Source: Candidatus Omnitrophota bacterium
GTDB taxonomy: Bacteria; Omnitrophota; Gorgyraeia; 2-02-FULL-51-18
Assembly (NCBI GenBank): GCA_016206805.1
Contig: JACQQX010000049.1
Coordinates: 1-39,108, forward strand
Direction: 5' to 3'
Length of the DNA stretch: 39,108 nt
Within the stretch, counting starts at the first letter, position 1, and each line of letters begins with the position of its first letter. The notes below the pieces were generated by a model. That model saw nothing but the letters and a program-made list of their open reading frames with translations. It did not search any database and was not told where the DNA came from. A program made the translations under genes and the position numbers. Shown piece after piece: positions 1-12,218 of this stretch.

Positions 1-1965
1 ACGATGGACTGGATGGCGCAGGAGCAGGAGCGCGGCATCACCATCACCTCCGCCGCCACGACATGCTTCTGGAAGGACCATCGCCTCAACCTGATCGATA
101 CGCCGGGCCACGTGGATTTCACCGTGGAGGTCGAGCGTTCCTTAAAGGTTCTCGACGGCGCGGTTATCGTGTTCTGCGCGGTGGGTGGAGTGGAGCCCCA
201 GTCTGAAACCGTTTGGCGCCAGGCCGACCGTTACAAGGTTCCCCGCGTCTGTTTTGTGAATAAGATGGACCGCATTGGCGCGAATTTCAAAGCGGTGGTT
301 GAGCAGATTCGTGAACGGCTTTGCCCGGCCAGCGCGCCCATTCAGCTGCCGCTGGGAGCCGAAGACAAGTTTATGGGACAGATTGACGTGGTGGAAATGA
401 ACGCCAAGATTTATCACAGTGAGGATCTGGGGAGCCAGTACGATGTGGTTGAGATTCCCCAGGAATATAAAAAAGAAGCCGAAGCCGCCCACACGGAACT
501 GATTGAAAAAGTTTCCGAGTCCGATGACGCCCTGATGGACAAGTTTATCCATAGCCAGAAAATTTCGACCGAAGAATTAAAAGCCGCCATTCGCCGCGTG
601 ACGACAAAAAATATTTTTGTGCCGATCCTCTGCGGCTCCTCTTTTAAGAATAAGGGCGTTCAGCTGATGTTGGACGCGGTTGTGGATTATCTTCCGTCGC
701 CTCTGGATGTCCCGCCGGTACACGGCGTGCACCCGGTTACCAATGAAGACCTTTATCGCAGGCCCGACCCGAAAGAACCTCTGGCGGCGCTGGCTTTTAA
801 AATCGCGACGGACCCTTTTGTCGGAAAACTCACCTTTATCCGCGTTTATTCGGGCACGATCACATCCGGAACCTACGTTTACAACGCCTCCAAGAACGAA
901 AAAGAGCGTGTCGGCAAGCTCGTGCGCATGCATGCCAATAAGCAGGAAATTGTCGATGAAATCCGCGCCGGGGATATCGGCGCCGTCGTCGGTTTAAAGA
1001 AGACCGAAACCGGCGACTCGATTTGTGATGAAAAAAATCCCGCGATTCTTGAGCGCATGCAATTCCCGGATCCTGTCATCGATATGGCCATCGAGCCGGC
1101 GACCAAAGCCGATCAGGAAAAATTGGGCCTGGCGCTGAGCCGTTTGCGGGAAGAAGACCCTACCCTTCGCGTGCATTATGATCAGGAAACGGGCGAAACC
1201 ATTATCAGCGGCATGGGCGAGCTGCATTTGGAAATCATCGTGGACCGCATGAAACGGGAGTTCAAGGTTGAGGCCAATGTCGGCAAGCCGCAAGTCGCTT
1301 TCAAGGAAACGATTACCAAAGAAGTTGAAGTCGTCGGCAAGCATATTCAACAGTCCGGCGGCCGCGGTCAGTATGGCCACGTTGTTTTTGAGATGCGTCC
1401 CAATGAGAAGGGCAAGGGCGTCACGTTTGAAAGCAAGATCGTCGGCGGCGCGATTCCCCGCGAATACATCGCTCCGGTTAAAAATGGCGTGACGGAAGCC
1501 GCGCTTTCCGGAGCGCTTGCCGGTTATCCCGCGACCGATATTCATGTCGATTTGATCGATGGTTCTTTTCACGTGGTGGACTCCTCCGAGCTGGCTTTTA
1601 AGTTGGCGGCCATTTACGCCTTTAAAGATGGAATGCGCCAAGCCGGCGCTATTCTGCTTGAGCCCATCATGGACATCGAAGTGACGACTCCCGAAGAGTT
1701 CATGGGGGATGTCATCGGTGATTTGAGTTCCCGGCGCTGCAAAATCGAGTCCATGACTCAAAAAGGCACCGTGAAAGCGATTCGTGGTTTTGTGCCGCTG
1801 TCGGAAATGTTTGGTTACGCGACGTCCGTTCGCAGTTTGAGCCAGGGCCGCGCGACCTTTGTTATGCAGCCCTCGCATTACGAAGAAGTGCCGAAGATGA
1901 TCGCTGAGAAAATTGTGAAAGCCAGCAACACCCAGGAAGCCATCGCGCAAAGACGAACGAGATAA
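1..1965 (+). CDS. fusA: Elongation factor G, 5' truncated by the window edge
   Basis: Frame open from base 1; [37 protein letters not shown] motifs; N-terminal G1 region missing. Confidence 0.97.
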   Translation, partial: TMDWMAQEQERGITITSAATTCFWKDHRLNLIDTPGHVDFTVEVERSLKVLDGAVIVFCAVGGVEPQSETVWRQADRYKVPRVCFVNKMDRIGANFKAVVEQIRERLCPASAPIQLPLGAEDKFMGQIDVVEMNAKIYHSEDLGSQYDVVEIPQEYKKEAEAAHTELIEKVSESDDALMDKFIHSQKISTEELKAAIRRVTTKNIFVPILCGSSFKNKGVQLMLDAVVDYLPSPLDVPPVHGVHPVTNEDLYRRPDPKEPLAALAFKIATDPFVGKLTFIRVYSGTITSGTYVYNASKNEKERVGKLVRMHANKQEIVDEIRAGDIGAVVGLKKTETGDSICDEKNPAILERMQFPDPVIDMAIEPATKADQEKLGLALSRLREEDPTLRVHYDQETGETIISGMGELHLEIIVDRMKREFKVEANVGKPQVAFKETITKEVEVVGKHIQQSGGRGQYGHVVFEMRPNEKGKGVTFESKIVGGAIPREYIAPVKNGVTEAALSGALAGYPATDIHVDLIDGSFHVVDSSELAFKLAAIYAFKDGMRQAGAILLEPIMDIEVTTPEEFMGDVIGDLSSRRCKIESMTQKGTVKAIRGFVPLSEMFGYATSVRSLSQGRATFVMQPSHYEEVPKMIAEKIVKASNTQEAIAQRRTR

Positions 1966-1978
1966 TCAAGGAGCCTTT

Positions 1979-3169
1979 ATGTCCAAAGAAAAATTCGAAC
2001 GCACCAAACCTCACGTGAACGTGGGAACCATCGGCCACGTGGACCATGGCAAAACCACCCTGACAGCGGCCATCACCACGGTCCTGGCCAAAAAAGGCCT
2101 TGCCGAAGCCCGTCCCTTTGACACCATCGATAACGCCCCCGAAGAAAGAGAGCGGGGGATCACCATCGCCGTCTCCCACGTCGAATACCAGACCGAAAAG
2201 CGTCACTACGCCCACGTGGATTGCCCGGGTCACGCCGATTACATCAAAAACATGATTACCGGCGCCGCCCAGATGGACGGGGCGATTCTGGTGGTCTCAG
2301 CCACCGACGGCCCGATGCCTCAAACAAGAGAACATATCCTTTTAGCCCGTCAAGTCGGAGTTCCCGCCATCGTCGTATTCCTCAATAAGTGCGACGCGGT
2401 CGATGATAAAGAGCTCCTGGACCTTGTGGAAGTGGAAGTTAGAGAACTCCTCACCAAGTATCAATTCCCCGGCGATAAAATCCCTGTCATCCGCGGTTCA
2501 GCTCTTGAAGCTTTGAATAACCCCACCGATAACGCCAAGACCCAGTGCATCATGGACCTCATGAAGGCCGTGGATGAGTATGTCCCCACGCCCAAAAGAG
2601 AGACCGAAAAGCCCTTCCTGATGCCGATTGAAGACGTATTCTCCATCACCGGCCGTGGCACCGTCGGCACCGGCCGCATTGAGCGGGGCGCCTGCAAGGT
2701 TGGCGACGAAGTGGAAGTCGTCGGTATCAAAGCCACCAAGAAAACCGTCATCACCGGCATTGAAATGTTCCGAAAGCTTCTGGATGACGGCCAAGCCGGC
2801 GACAACGTCGGTCTTCTCTTAAGAGGTGTTGAAAAGAATGAACTGGAGCGGGGTCAGGTCCTTGCCAAGCCCGGAAGCATCACCCCCCACACCAAGTTCA
2901 AGGGAGAGGTCTATATCTTGACCAAAGAAGAGGGTGGAAGACACACCGCCTTTTTCAATGGCTATAAACCCCAGTTTTATTTTAGAACCACCGACGTTAC
3001 CGGCATCATCCAGCTTCCCAAAGACGTTGAGATGGTCATGCCCGGAGATCAAATCACCGTCACCGCCGAACTCATCACCCCCATCGCCATGGAGAAGGAG
3101 CTTCGCTTCGCCATCCGCGAAGGAGGCCATACGGTGGGCGCGGGTGTGATCTCGGAGATATTGGCATAA
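1979..3169 (+). CDS. tuf: Elongation factor Tu
   Basis: [44 protein letters not shown]-terminal [15 protein letters not shown]. Confidence 0.98.
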   Translation: MSKEKFERTKPHVNVGTIGHVDHGKTTLTAAITTVLAKKGLAEARPFDTIDNAPEERERGITIAVSHVEYQTEKRHYAHVDCPGHADYIKNMITGAAQMDGAILVVSATDGPMPQTREHILLARQVGVPAIVVFLNKCDAVDDKELLDLVEVEVRELLTKYQFPGDKIPVIRGSALEALNNPTDNAKTQCIMDLMKAVDEYVPTPKRETEKPFLMPIEDVFSITGRGTVGTGRIERGACKVGDEVEVVGIKATKKTVITGIEMFRKLLDDGQAGDNVGLLLRGVEKNELERGQVLAKPGSITPHTKFKGEVYILTKEEGGRHTAFFNGYKPQFYFRTTDVTGIIQLPKDVEMVMPGDQITVTAELITPIAMEKELRFAIREGGHTVGAGVISEILA

Positions 3170-3171
3170 CC

Positions 3172-3489
3172 ATGGCGACAGCGGCAGGCGCGCAAAAAAT
3201 CAGGATCCGTTTAAAAGCATACGATCACCGCGTGCTGGATCAGTCGGCGCTTGAAATTGTCGATACCGCCAAGAGAACGGGCGCCAAGGTATCGGGCCCT
3301 ATTCCGTTGCCGACGGATTGCGAATTGATCACGGTCAACCGGTCTCCCGTGATCGATAAGAAATCGCGCGAGCAGTTCACCATGAAGACGCATAAGCGGC
3401 TTCTGGACATTTTAAACCCGACCGCCAAGACGATTGACGCGCTTCGCAAGCTCGATCTTCCGGCGGGCGTTGATGTGGAAATCAAATAA
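3172..3489 (+). CDS. rpsJ: 30S ribosomal protein S10
   Basis: [29 protein letters not shown]; operon position. Confidence 0.98.
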   Translation: MATAAGAQKIRIRLKAYDHRVLDQSALEIVDTAKRTGAKVSGPIPLPTDCELITVNRSPVIDKKSREQFTMKTHKRLLDILNPTAKTIDALRKLDLPAGVDVEIK

Positions 3490-4211
3490 TGCAGGCCATT
3501 CTCGGTAAAAAAATTGGAATGACGCAGTACATCACCAAGGAAGGCGCTTTGATCGCCGCCACCGCGCTTGAAGCGGGACCTTGCCTGGTGACGGATGTCA
3601 AAAATAACCAAAAGCACGGTTACAAAGCCATGCAAATCGGTTATGGGGACGTTAAGGAAAAAAACGTATCCAAAGCGTATAAGACTCCTTTGCTGAAGAA
3701 AAACCTTCCGATCAAAAGATGGCTGAGGGAAGTGCGCTTGTCACCCGAAGAGAATGCCGAAGTGGGACAGGAAATCAAGGCCGATCTTTTCAAGGCCGGT
3801 GACTTGGTGGACGTGCGGGGCAAGTCCATCGGCAAGGGTTTTGCCGGCGGCATGAAAAGATGGCATTGGCGCGGAGGTCCGGGAAGTCACGGTTCCATGT
3901 TCCATCGCCGTATCGGATCGGTGGGCGCCAGCTCCTTTCCTTCCCGAACATGGCCCGGACATCATATGCCCGGCCATATGGGCGACGCGACGATTACCGC
4001 GCAAAATCTTGAAGTTTTGAAAGTGGATGTGGCCCAAAATTTGATTTTAGTCAAAGGCGCGGTTCCCGGCGGCGACAACGCGCTTCTTTACATTCGCAGG
4101 TCATTGAAACAGCCGGCGGGTCTGAAGCCCAAAGCGGCGCCCAAGGTAAAAGAAAAGAAAGATCCCCTCAAAGCGGCCAAACAAGCGGCCGCCGGCGGTA
4201 AGAAAAAATGA
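3489..4211 (+). CDS. rplC: 50S ribosomal protein L3
   Basis: [41 protein letters not shown]; Lys/Ala-rich C-terminal tail. Confidence 0.97.
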   Translation: MQAILGKKIGMTQYITKEGALIAATALEAGPCLVTDVKNNQKHGYKAMQIGYGDVKEKNVSKAYKTPLLKKNLPIKRWLREVRLSPEENAEVGQEIKADLFKAGDLVDVRGKSIGKGFAGGMKRWHWRGGPGSHGSMFHRRIGSVGASSFPSRTWPGHHMPGHMGDATITAQNLEVLKVDVAQNLILVKGAVPGGDNALLYIRRSLKQPAGLKPKAAPKVKEKKDPLKAAKQAAAGGKKK

Positions 4212-4918
4212 AGAAGCCCGCGGCAAAAAAGACAGTGAAGAAGGTCGCCGTAAAACGGGCGCGCAAAACACCTAAAACCAAAGCGGCTGTGAAAGAGTTG
4301 ACGCTTTCCGTGCAAGATCTGAACGGCAAGGCCCATGAAACCATCACACTCGACCCGATTTTTAATGATGGACGCGTGAACACGCATGTGGTTTATCAGG
4401 CTGTTGTGAATTACCAGGCCGGCCAGCGGACCGGAACGGCCTCCACCAAAGACAGAGGCCATGTTCGCGGCGGCGGCAAGAAACCCTGGAAACAAAAGGG
4501 AACCGGCCAGGCCCGACATGGCTCACGGCGATCTCCCATTTGGCGGGGCGGCGGCGTGACATTTGGTCCGATGCCGCGCGACTATTCTTATTCATTGCCG
4601 CATCAAATCAAGCGTCAGGCGGTGGTGGAAGGCCTGAAGGATAAGGTCGCCGGCGGCAAACTGGTTTTGGTTCGCGAGTTAAGTTTTACCGAACCCAAAA
4701 CCCAGCTCATGGCGGAAGTGATCGAAAAGCTAAAGCTCGAGAAGCCATTGTTTCTCGTGGATCAAAAAAATAAGAATGTAGTGCTGGCTTCCCGGAACGT
4801 GCCGGGCGTCACGCTCAAAACGGCTTTGGAAGTCAACGCGCTGGACGTGGTTTCTCACAAAGAGTGCGTGATCACCAAGTCCGCTTATGTGGGTTTAATC
4901 AAGAGACTCAAGTCATGA
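4208..4918 (+). CDS. rplD: 50S ribosomal protein L4 with basic N-terminal extension
   Basis: GGGKKPWKQKGTGQARHGSRRSPIWRGGGVTFGP. Confidence 0.97.
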   Translation: MKKPAAKKTVKKVAVKRARKTPKTKAAVKELTLSVQDLNGKAHETITLDPIFNDGRVNTHVVYQAVVNYQAGQRTGTASTKDRGHVRGGGKKPWKQKGTGQARHGSRRSPIWRGGGVTFGPMPRDYSYSLPHQIKRQAVVEGLKDKVAGGKLVLVRELSFTEPKTQLMAEVIEKLKLEKPLFLVDQKNKNVVLASRNVPGVTLKTALEVNALDVVSHKECVITKSAYVGLIKRLKS

Positions 4919-5193
4919 ACGATTTTCAAATCTTAAAAACATTGCTTCGTACGGAAAAAGGCGTTCAGGCGCTGCCCGACAACAAATACGTATTTTCCGT
5001 CAGCCCGAAGGCCAACAAGATTCAAATCAAAAAAGCCGTGGAGCATATTTACAAGGTCAAAGTGGGCGATGTGAATACGCTGGTGATGTCCGGTAAATGG
5101 AGAAGGGTCCGCCGTGAGGCCGGAAAAACTCCCGACTGGAAAAAAGCTGTCGTAACCCTTAAGGAAGGCCAGAGGATTGATTATGGGCAATAA
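4915..5193 (+). CDS. rplW: 50S ribosomal protein L23
   Basis: [20 protein letters not shown] overlap with rplD; ORF-track start is too far upstream. Confidence 0.93.
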   Translation: MNDFQILKTLLRTEKGVQALPDNKYVFSVSPKANKIQIKKAVEHIYKVKVGDVNTLVMSGKWRRVRREAGKTPDWKKAVVTLKEGQRIDYGQ

Positions 5194-6016
5194 ATCATTT
5201 GACGCGCGCACGCCGTCTTTGCGTTGGACCTCGATCTCTGATTTCGCGGAGATTACCCCCAAGCATAAAAAACCGGAAAAGTCGCTCATCGAGCCATTGA
5301 AGCGGTCCGGCGGCCGTAATTCCCATGGCCGCATGACGTCCCGCCGCCGCGGCGGCGGACATAAGAAAAATTATCGCATCATTGATTTCAGGCGGGACAA
5401 GCGGGGCATCGCCGGAAAAGTCATTTCCATCGAATACGATCCCAATCGCACCGCCCGCATCGCGTTAATCGAATATGCCGATAAAGAAAAACGGTATATT
5501 TTGGCTCCGGTGGGACTCACCGTCGGCGCGACGATTACCAGTGGTCCCGGTTTTGAAGCGTTGTTGGGCAACGCGATGCCGCTCAAGGACATGCCGTTGG
5601 GTATTCAAGTGCATAACGTGGAATTGGAAGAGGGGCGCGGCGGAAAAATGGCCCGCAGCGCCGGATCTTATGCCACATTGATGGCCAAAGAGGGGGAGTT
5701 TGCCCATTTGCGCCTGCCTTCGGGCGAAGTGAGACTGGTCCGATCGGTTTGCTATGCCACCGTGGGACAAGTCGGCAATATCGATCATGAAAATCTTTCA
5801 TTGGGCAAGGCGGGCCGCCATCGCTGGATGGGCCGTCGGCCGGCCTCGCGCGCAGTGGCCAAGAATCCTGTCGATCATCCGATGGGCGGCGGTGAAGGCA
5901 AGTCTTCCGGCGGGCGCCACCCGACGTCCAGAAGCGGCCAGCTCGCCAAGGGGCTCAAGACACGCCGCAAGAAGAAGCATAGTTCCAAATACATTGTGAC
6001 AGGGAGACCTCGATAA
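5183..6016 (+). CDS. rplB: 50S ribosomal protein L2
   Basis: [54 protein letters not shown]. Confidence 0.97.
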   Translation: MGNKSFDARTPSLRWTSISDFAEITPKHKKPEKSLIEPLKRSGGRNSHGRMTSRRRGGGHKKNYRIIDFRRDKRGIAGKVISIEYDPNRTARIALIEYADKEKRYILAPVGLTVGATITSGPGFEALLGNAMPLKDMPLGIQVHNVELEEGRGGKMARSAGSYATLMAKEGEFAHLRLPSGEVRLVRSVCYATVGQVGNIDHENLSLGKAGRHRWMGRRPASRAVAKNPVDHPMGGGEGKSSGGRHPTSRSGQLAKGLKTRRKKKHSSKYIVTGRPR

Positions 6017-6300
6017 TGGGACGTTCCGTCAGCAAAGGGCCGTTCGTGGACGAGAAACTTTTGAAAAAAGTAACCGCCATGCAAAAGCAAAGGGACCGTA
6101 AGCCCATCAAGACCTGGTCCCGCCGCTCGACCGTGACACCCGATTTTGTGGGTTTGACCATGATGATTCACAATGGAAAAATGTTTATCGCGACCTACAT
6201 CACGGAAAACATGGTGGGGCATAAGCTCGGCGAATTTTCCCCCTCGCGCACTTTCCGCAAACACGGCGGCATCACCAAACAGACAGCGGAGTTGACGTAA
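6016..6300 (+). CDS. rpsS: 30S ribosomal protein S19
   Basis: [37 protein letters not shown]. Confidence 0.98.
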   Translation: MGRSVSKGPFVDEKLLKKVTAMQKQRDRKPIKTWSRRSTVTPDFVGLTMMIHNGKMFIATYITENMVGHKLGEFSPSRTFRKHGGITKQTAELT

Positions 6301-6734
6301 TGATTTCGCAGGCATCGGTTAAATTCATTCGCATCGCTCCCCGCAAAGTGCGGTACGTGATCGATTTGATCCGCAAAAAGAGTGTGCGGGAGGCTCAGGC
6401 TATTTTAAGCGGCTCTCCCCGTCGCGCCGGCGGCATTATCAGCAAGCTTTTAAATCAGGCCATCGACGCGGCCGAGAAAAATTCCCGGCGCAATGCCGGC
6501 GAGCTTTATGTTTCCAAGGTCATGGCTGACGGCGGGCCGTCGATGCGCCGTTTCCGGGCCGCCAGCATGGGCCGGGCTTCGTTGATTCATAAAAGAACCA
6601 GCCATATCGTGTTGGAGCTCGATCTTCTGAAGAAGGCCGTCGCCGCGCCGCCCGCGATAACCGCGACAAAGAAAGAGCCAAAAAAGACAGCCGCGGCCGG
6701 CAGTAAGAATAAGAAATTGGTAGGAGCCAAATAA
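6300..6734 (+). CDS. rplV: 50S ribosomal protein L22 with basic C-terminal tail
   Basis: [48 protein letters not shown]. Confidence 0.97.
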   Translation: MISQASVKFIRIAPRKVRYVIDLIRKKSVREAQAILSGSPRRAGGIISKLLNQAIDAAEKNSRRNAGELYVSKVMADGGPSMRRFRAASMGRASLIHKRTSHIVLELDLLKKAVAAPPAITATKKEPKKTAAAGSKNKKLVGAK

Positions 6735-6735
6735 A

Positions 6736-7417
6736 ATGGGTCAAAAAGTTCATCCCGTCAGTTTGCGCTTGGGCATCACCAAGACCTGGAGTTCCCGCTG
6801 GTATGCCGGGAAAAAGGACTACGCGAAGTACCTGCATGAAGATTTGAAGATGCGCCGCCATGTTCATAAGACATTCCAGCAGGCGGCCATTTCCAGAGTT
6901 GAAATCGAGCGGGCCAGCGACAAGATCCGAGTGCATGTGTTCACGGCGCGTCCGGGCGTGATCATCGGCAGAAAAGGCGCCGACATCGATCGTCTCCGCG
7001 AGGATTTGCAAAAGGTTACCGGCAACAAGGAAGTGGACGTCAAGATTCGCGAGATCAAAAGCCCCGCGATTGACGCCCAGCTGATTTCCGAGAATATCGC
7101 GCTTCAGCTGGAAAAGCGCATCGCTTTCCGCCGCGCGATGAAAAAAGCGATGCAGCAGGCGATGGATAACGGCGCCAAGGGCATCAAAATCCAAACCAAG
7201 GGGCGTTTGGCCGGTTCGGAAATCGCCCGCGCCGAAGGGTATCTGGAGGGAACCGTGCCGCTGCACACTTTGCGCGCGGATATTGATTACGGTTTTTCAG
7301 AGTCCCTGACCACTTACGGCAAGATCGGCGTTAAAGTGATTGTGTATAAAGGCGATATCATCAAAAAGACCAGCGCGGTCGTGGCGGACGCGCCCGTTCC
7401 GGTTCAGGAGACTCCCG

Positions 7418-7434
<17 letters not shown>
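6736..7434 (+). CDS. rpsC: 30S ribosomal protein S3
   Basis: [43 protein letters not shown]. Confidence 0.98.
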
Positions 7435-7830
<396 letters not shown>

Positions 7831-7834
<4 letters not shown>

Positions 7835-8037
7835 GCGTCTTGAAGGCCAAAGATTTGAGAAATCTGAGCGTCAGTGAGCTCGATGAAAAGAAGAAAGCCG
7901 TTGAGAAGGAGCTTTTTGAGCTCCGCCAGAAAAAGGTCACCGGTCAGCTCGACAAGCCTCATCGCTTCAAGCTTTTGCGGCATGAGATTGCGCGACTCAA
8001 CACGGTAAGACAAGAGAAAGCAAAGAAAAATGTCTGA
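7831..8037 (+). CDS. rpmC: 50S ribosomal protein L29
   Basis: [31 protein letters not shown]; position. Confidence 0.95.
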
Positions 8038-8329
8038 GACAGTCCGGGAAAATTTAAGAAAAGAACGCATGGGCGTGGTCACCAGCGACAAGATGCAAAA
8101 AACCATCGTGGTCCAGGTGAAGCGCAAAACCCGGCACCCCTTGTACGGAAAAGTCATTGAAAAGGCCAAAAAATTCAAAGTGCATGATGAGAAAAATGAG
8201 GCCAAGATCGGGGATACGGTCAAAATCACCGAAACCCGCCCTCTGTCCAAAGACAAGCGGTGGCGTTTGGTGGCTGTCGTGAGCCGCGGCCAGGGAAAAA
8301 GCGCGCTTGATTTGAAGGAAACCGTTTAA
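8030..8329 (+). CDS. rpsQ: 30S ribosomal protein S17
   Basis: [29 protein letters not shown]. Confidence 0.96.
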   Translation: MSETVRENLRKERMGVVTSDKMQKTIVVQVKRKTRHPLYGKVIEKAKKFKVHDEKNEAKIGDTVKITETRPLSKDKRWRLVAVVSRGQGKSALDLKETV

Positions 8330-8331
8330 CC

Positions 8332-8700
8332 ATGATTCGGATGAGGACCGTGCTTGAAGTAGCGGACAATACCGGCGCCAAGAAAGCCGCCTGTATCGGC
8401 GTGATCGGGCGTTCGGGACGGTTGATCGCCGAAGTCGGTGACATCATCAGCGCCAACGTCAAAGAAGCTTCGCCGGACGCGACGGTCAAGAAGGGCGAAG
8501 TGGTCAAGGGTGTTGTGGTCCGCACGAAGAATAAAATCCGCCGTTCTGACGGCACCTCTTTGAGATTTGACAGCAACGCGCTGGTGATTATCGACACTCA
8601 GCGCAATCCCCGGGGCACGCGTATTTTCGGGCCGGTTCCCAGGGAGCTGCGCGACAAAGGGTTTATGAAGATTATTTCGCTCGCCCCGGAGGTTATTTAA
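8332..8700 (+). CDS. rplN: 50S ribosomal protein L14
   Basis: [50 protein letters not shown]. Confidence 0.98.
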   Translation: MIRMRTVLEVADNTGAKKAACIGVIGRSGRLIAEVGDIISANVKEASPDATVKKGEVVKGVVVRTKNKIRRSDGTSLRFDSNALVIIDTQRNPRGTRIFGPVPRELRDKGFMKIISLAPEVI

Positions 8701-8701
8701 A

Positions 8702-9019
8702 GTGAGTTTGAGAATTCGAAGAGGCGACAAAGTGAAGGTTCTTGCCGGGAAAGACAAAGGCAAAACCGGAAAAGTCATCCATGTGTATCCTGAAAAGGGC
8801 AAAGCGCTCGTGGAAGGCGTGAACATGATTAAAAAGCATGCCCGTAAAAGCCAGCAGCATCCCAAGGGCGCTATTTTGTCCCAGGAGTCGTTGATCGCGC
8901 TGGCAAAGCTGAGCCTGGTGGATCCCAATAACGGCAAGGCGACGCGTTTTCGCACATTGGTGGCCAAGGACGGATCGAAGCAGAGAGTGGCGGTGGGAAC
9001 CAAAGCGGTGATCGCATGA
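8702..9019 (+). CDS. rplX: 50S ribosomal protein L24 (GTG start)
   Basis: IRRGDKVKVLAGKDKGKTGKV. Confidence 0.96.
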   Translation: MSLRIRRGDKVKVLAGKDKGKTGKVIHVYPEKGKALVEGVNMIKKHARKSQQHPKGAILSQESLIALAKLSLVDPNNGKATRFRTLVAKDGSKQRVAVGTKAVIA

Positions 9020-9618
9020 CAAAGCCTAAAACGGTTTTTCTTCAGGAGTTCTACCATAAGGAAGCGGTGCCGCAGATGATGAAGAAATTTAAATACAAAA
9101 ACGCGCTCCAAGTGCCGCATTTGGAAAAAATCTCGGTCAATATGGGTGTGGGTAAGGGCGCCGAAGACATCAAAATCGTCGAAACCGCGCAGGCGGAGCT
9201 CAGCCAGATCACCGGCCAGCACGCGGTGATCACCCGCTCCAAAAAGGCCATCTCCAATTTTAAAATCCGCGAGAACGCGCCCGTTGGCTGCCGCGTGACG
9301 CTTCGCCGCCGGACGATGTTCGAGTTTCTTGAGAGGCTGGTGCGTGTGGCGCTTCCCCGCGTGCGTGACTTCCGCGGTGTCAGCCCCAGAGGATTTGACA
9401 AGGCCGGCAACTATAGCTTTGGGATCCAAGAGCAGAATATTTTTCCGGAAATCGAGGCGGACCGCGTGCCCCGCGTGCAGGGGATGGATATCACCATCGT
9501 CATCAAAGGCGCGCGTTCCATTGAGGAGTCCAAAGAGCTTTTGACGCTGATGGGCGTTCCCTTCCGGGTAAAAGTGGAAAAAACAGTAACGGCTTCCGTA
9601 CCAGCGGGACAAGTTTAA
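9016..9618 (+). CDS. rplE: 50S ribosomal protein L5
   Basis: [56 protein letters not shown]. Confidence 0.97.
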   Translation: MTKPKTVFLQEFYHKEAVPQMMKKFKYKNALQVPHLEKISVNMGVGKGAEDIKIVETAQAELSQITGQHAVITRSKKAISNFKIRENAPVGCRVTLRRRTMFEFLERLVRVALPRVRDFRGVSPRGFDKAGNYSFGIQEQNIFPEIEADRVPRVQGMDITIVIKGARSIEESKELLTLMGVPFRVKVEKTVTASVPAGQV

Positions 9619-9631
9619 AAAGGTCAGCGAA

Positions 9632-9817
9632 ATGGCTAAAAAATCATTGATGTTGAAACAACAAAGGCCCCCGAAATTCAAAACGCAGGCGTACAACCGT
9701 TGCATGCAATGCGGAAAAACACGGGGATACTATCGAAGATACAAACTTTGCCGTATCTGCCTCAGGGAATTGGCTTCCAGCGGTCAAATTCCGGGTCTTC
9801 TCAAGGCAAGCTGGTAA
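9632..9817 (+). CDS. rpsN: 30S ribosomal protein S14, short zinc-binding (type Z)
   Basis: 61 aa, [40 protein letters not shown]; CxxC-CxxC. Confidence 0.96.
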   Translation: MAKKSLMLKQQRPPKFKTQAYNRCMQCGKTRGYYRRYKLCRICLRELASSGQIPGLLKASW

Positions 9818-9836
9818 GAGAGAAAGGTAAAAAGAA

Positions 9837-10235
9837 ATGTCGTTGTCCGATCCTATCGCCGACGCGTTGACGGCCATTCGCAACGCCAGCCGCGCCGGAA
9901 AAGAGCGCGTTGATTTGAAGGCTTCGTCGCTTTTGGCGCAGGTATTGAAAGTATTGAAGCACGAGCGTTTTATTTATGATTATCGCCGCATTGAAGACAA
10001 GAAGCAGGGGATTTTGCGCGTCTACCTGAAGAAAGAAAACGAGACGCTCAGAGCCATCAGCCACATTGTCCGCGTTTCGCGTCCGGGACTGCGCATTTAT
10101 AAGAACAGGCTTGAGATTCCGACGGTGTTGAATGGGTTGGGAGTTTGCGTGTTGTCGACGCCTGAGGGTGTCATGTCCGGCCAGACCGCCAAAAAGAGAA
10201 ACGTCGGCGGTGAAGTTTTATTGAAGGTTTGGTGA
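9837..10235 (+). CDS. rpsH: 30S ribosomal protein S8
   Basis: DPIADALTAIRNA; LNGLGVCVLSTPEGVMSGQTAKKRNVGGEVLLKVW. Confidence 0.97.
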   Translation: MSLSDPIADALTAIRNASRAGKERVDLKASSLLAQVLKVLKHERFIYDYRRIEDKKQGILRVYLKKENETLRAISHIVRVSRPGLRIYKNRLEIPTVLNGLGVCVLSTPEGVMSGQTAKKRNVGGEVLLKVW

Positions 10236-10238
10236 GCG

Positions 10239-10778
10239 ATGTCCCGCGTCGGTAAAAAGGCCATCGAAGTTCCCAAAAACGTTAAAATCGCGGTTGGGTC
10301 CGGAACGGTGAACGTGGAAGGTCCGAAAGGCAAGTTGTCTTTCCGGGTCAGCCCCAGGGTCAAAACCCTTTTGAAAGACGGCGTTTTATCCGTAGAGCCG
10401 GTATCGGAGTTGAAGCAGGATCGCGCGCTTCAGGGAACGACGCGTTCGGTTATTTCCAATATGATCAAAGGCGTCACCGATGGTTTCGCCGAAGAGCTTT
10501 TGATCGAGGGAGTCGGTTTTAAGGCGGTCATGCAGGGCAAGTCCATTAACCTGGCTCTGGGTTTTACGCACCCCGTGGTGCTTCCGGTTCCAGAAGGCCT
10601 TGTGGTGGAGGCCCCGAAGCCTACGCAAATTTTTATCAAGGGTATCGATAAAGTGGAAGTGGGGCGCTTTACCGCCGAGATCCGTAAGATTTATGAGGCC
10701 GAGCCGTACAAAGGCAAGGGTATTCGCTACGCCGGTGAAGTCGTGCGCCGCAAAGCCGGAAAGACGGTGACCAAATAA
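10239..10778 (+). CDS. rplF: 50S ribosomal protein L6
   Basis: MSRVGKKAIEVPKNV; EPYKGKGIRYAGEVVRRKAGKT. Confidence 0.97.
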   Translation: MSRVGKKAIEVPKNVKIAVGSGTVNVEGPKGKLSFRVSPRVKTLLKDGVLSVEPVSELKQDRALQGTTRSVISNMIKGVTDGFAEELLIEGVGFKAVMQGKSINLALGFTHPVVLPVPEGLVVEAPKPTQIFIKGIDKVEVGRFTAEIRKIYEAEPYKGKGIRYAGEVVRRKAGKTVTK

Positions 10779-11152
10779 TGTTAAGAAGAAGCCAAAAAAA
10801 TGATAACCGGCTGATTCGCCATTTTCGCGTGCGCAAAACCGTGATCGGGCATGCCGAGCGGCCCAGACTGTCGCTGGCAGCCACGGCCAAGCACCTGGAA
10901 GCGCAAATCATCGATGACTTTGATCAGAAGACGATGATTGGTTTTTCGACCAAAGCCAAAGAGTTTCAAAAACTTTCCGGTTTGAAGCGGGCCAGCAACG
11001 TGAAAGCGGCTGTGGCTTTCGGAAAATTATTCGCCAAAAAAGCGAAGGAAAAGGGTGTCACCCAAGTGGTGTTTGACCGCGGCGGACGGCTTTACCACGG
11101 CAGAATCAAGGCGTTTGCCGATGCGGCCCGTGAAGGCGGTCTTCAATTTTGA
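10778..11152 (+). CDS. rplR: 50S ribosomal protein L18
   Basis: VIGHAERPRLSLAATAKHLEAQIIDD; VVFDRGGRLYHGRIKAFADAAREGGLQF. Confidence 0.96.
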   Translation: MLRRSQKNDNRLIRHFRVRKTVIGHAERPRLSLAATAKHLEAQIIDDFDQKTMIGFSTKAKEFQKLSGLKRASNVKAAVAFGKLFAKKAKEKGVTQVVFDRGGRLYHGRIKAFADAAREGGLQF

Positions 11153-11167
11153 GAGGAAAAATAACGC

Positions 11168-11785
11168 GTGGAAAATAAAGAATTTAAGGGGAAGACGAAG
11201 GGCAAGCCGGTGGCCAAGTCAGGCGTCGCGGACGTTCCCCTGAATCCGGCCGCGGTGGTGGCGGTGACCGAGGAAGTGATCGCGGAAGTCAAGAAGCCCG
11301 AAACGGAAAGACGGCATCGCCGCGCTCCCCGCCAGGAAAATCAATCTGAATTCGCCGAAAAGGTTGTGGCGGTGAATCGCGTGGCGAAAGTGGTCAAGGG
11401 CGGCAAGCGGTTCTCCTTCAGCGCGCTCGTTGTGCTGGGCGACACCAAGGGCCGAGTCGGATTTGCGATCGGCAAGGCCAATGAAGTGCAGGACGCCATC
11501 AAAAAAGGAATTTTTCAGGCTAAAAAGAGTCTTTTCAAGGTGACGCTCAAGGGAACAACCATTCCTCACGAAGTCACGGGTCATTTTGGCGCGTCGCGGG
11601 TTTTGATGAAGCCGGCCATGCCGGGGACCGGTGTTATTTCCGGCGGCGCGGTTCGTGCCATCTGCGAATCAGCCGGGATCAAGGATATTTTGACCAAATC
11701 GCTGGGTTCGGATAACGCGATCAACGTGGTCCGCGCCACTTGCGACGGTTTGAGACAATTAAAAGGAATTATCGATGCTGCTTAG
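11168..11785 (+). CDS. rpsE: 30S ribosomal protein S5 with N-terminal extension of about 60 aa
   Basis: [38 protein letters not shown]. Confidence 0.96.
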   Translation: MENKEFKGKTKGKPVAKSGVADVPLNPAAVVAVTEEVIAEVKKPETERRHRRAPRQENQSEFAEKVVAVNRVAKVVKGGKRFSFSALVVLGDTKGRVGFAIGKANEVQDAIKKGIFQAKKSLFKVTLKGTTIPHEVTGHFGASRVLMKPAMPGTGVISGGAVRAICESAGIKDILTKSLGSDNAINVVRATCDGLRQLKGIIDAA

Positions 11786-12218
11786 TCATTTAAAACCACC
11801 CGCGGGCGCCGTCAAACGCCGCAAGGTTGTCGGCCGCGGCCGCGGCTCCGGACATGGAAAAACCTCCGGCCGAGGCAACAAAGGTCAGAATGCCCGCGCT
11901 TCCGGCGGTGTTCGTCCCGGCTTTGAGGGCGGCCAGATGCCGCTGATTCGCCGCGTGCCCAAGAGAGGCTTTACGGCCACTCCGAAGCCTCAATACGAAA
12001 TCATTTCGCTGGAGCGCTTGAATCACTTTGCCTCCGGCGCCGAAGTGACGCCCGAGATCCTGCAGAAGGCGCGCTTGGTGAGAAAAACCAGTTTGCCGGT
12101 GAAAGTCCTGGGGGATGGAGATTTGAAGCACCCTTTAAAGATCAAAGCGCACGCGTTCTCGGCATCCGCGCTGGAAAAGATTAAAAAGGCCGGCGGGACG
12201 GCGGAGACCCTGAAGTAA
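11775..12218 (+). CDS. rplO: 50S ribosomal protein L15
   Basis: [47 protein letters not shown]. Confidence 0.97.
   Translation: MLLSHLKPPAGAVKRRKVVGRGRGSGHGKTSGRGNKGQNARASGGVRPGFEGGQMPLIRRVPKRGFTATPKPQYEIISLERLNHFASGAEVTPEILQKARLVRKTSLPVKVLGDGDLKHPLKIKAHAFSASALEKIKKAGGTAETLK

Noticed and set aside
994-1950. 318-aa minus-strand ORF
   Set aside because: Antisense to fusA; no recognisable domain.
8326-9705. 459-aa minus-strand ORF
   Set aside because: Fully antisense to rplN, rplX, rplE and rpsN; composition is a codon-bias shadow of real genes.
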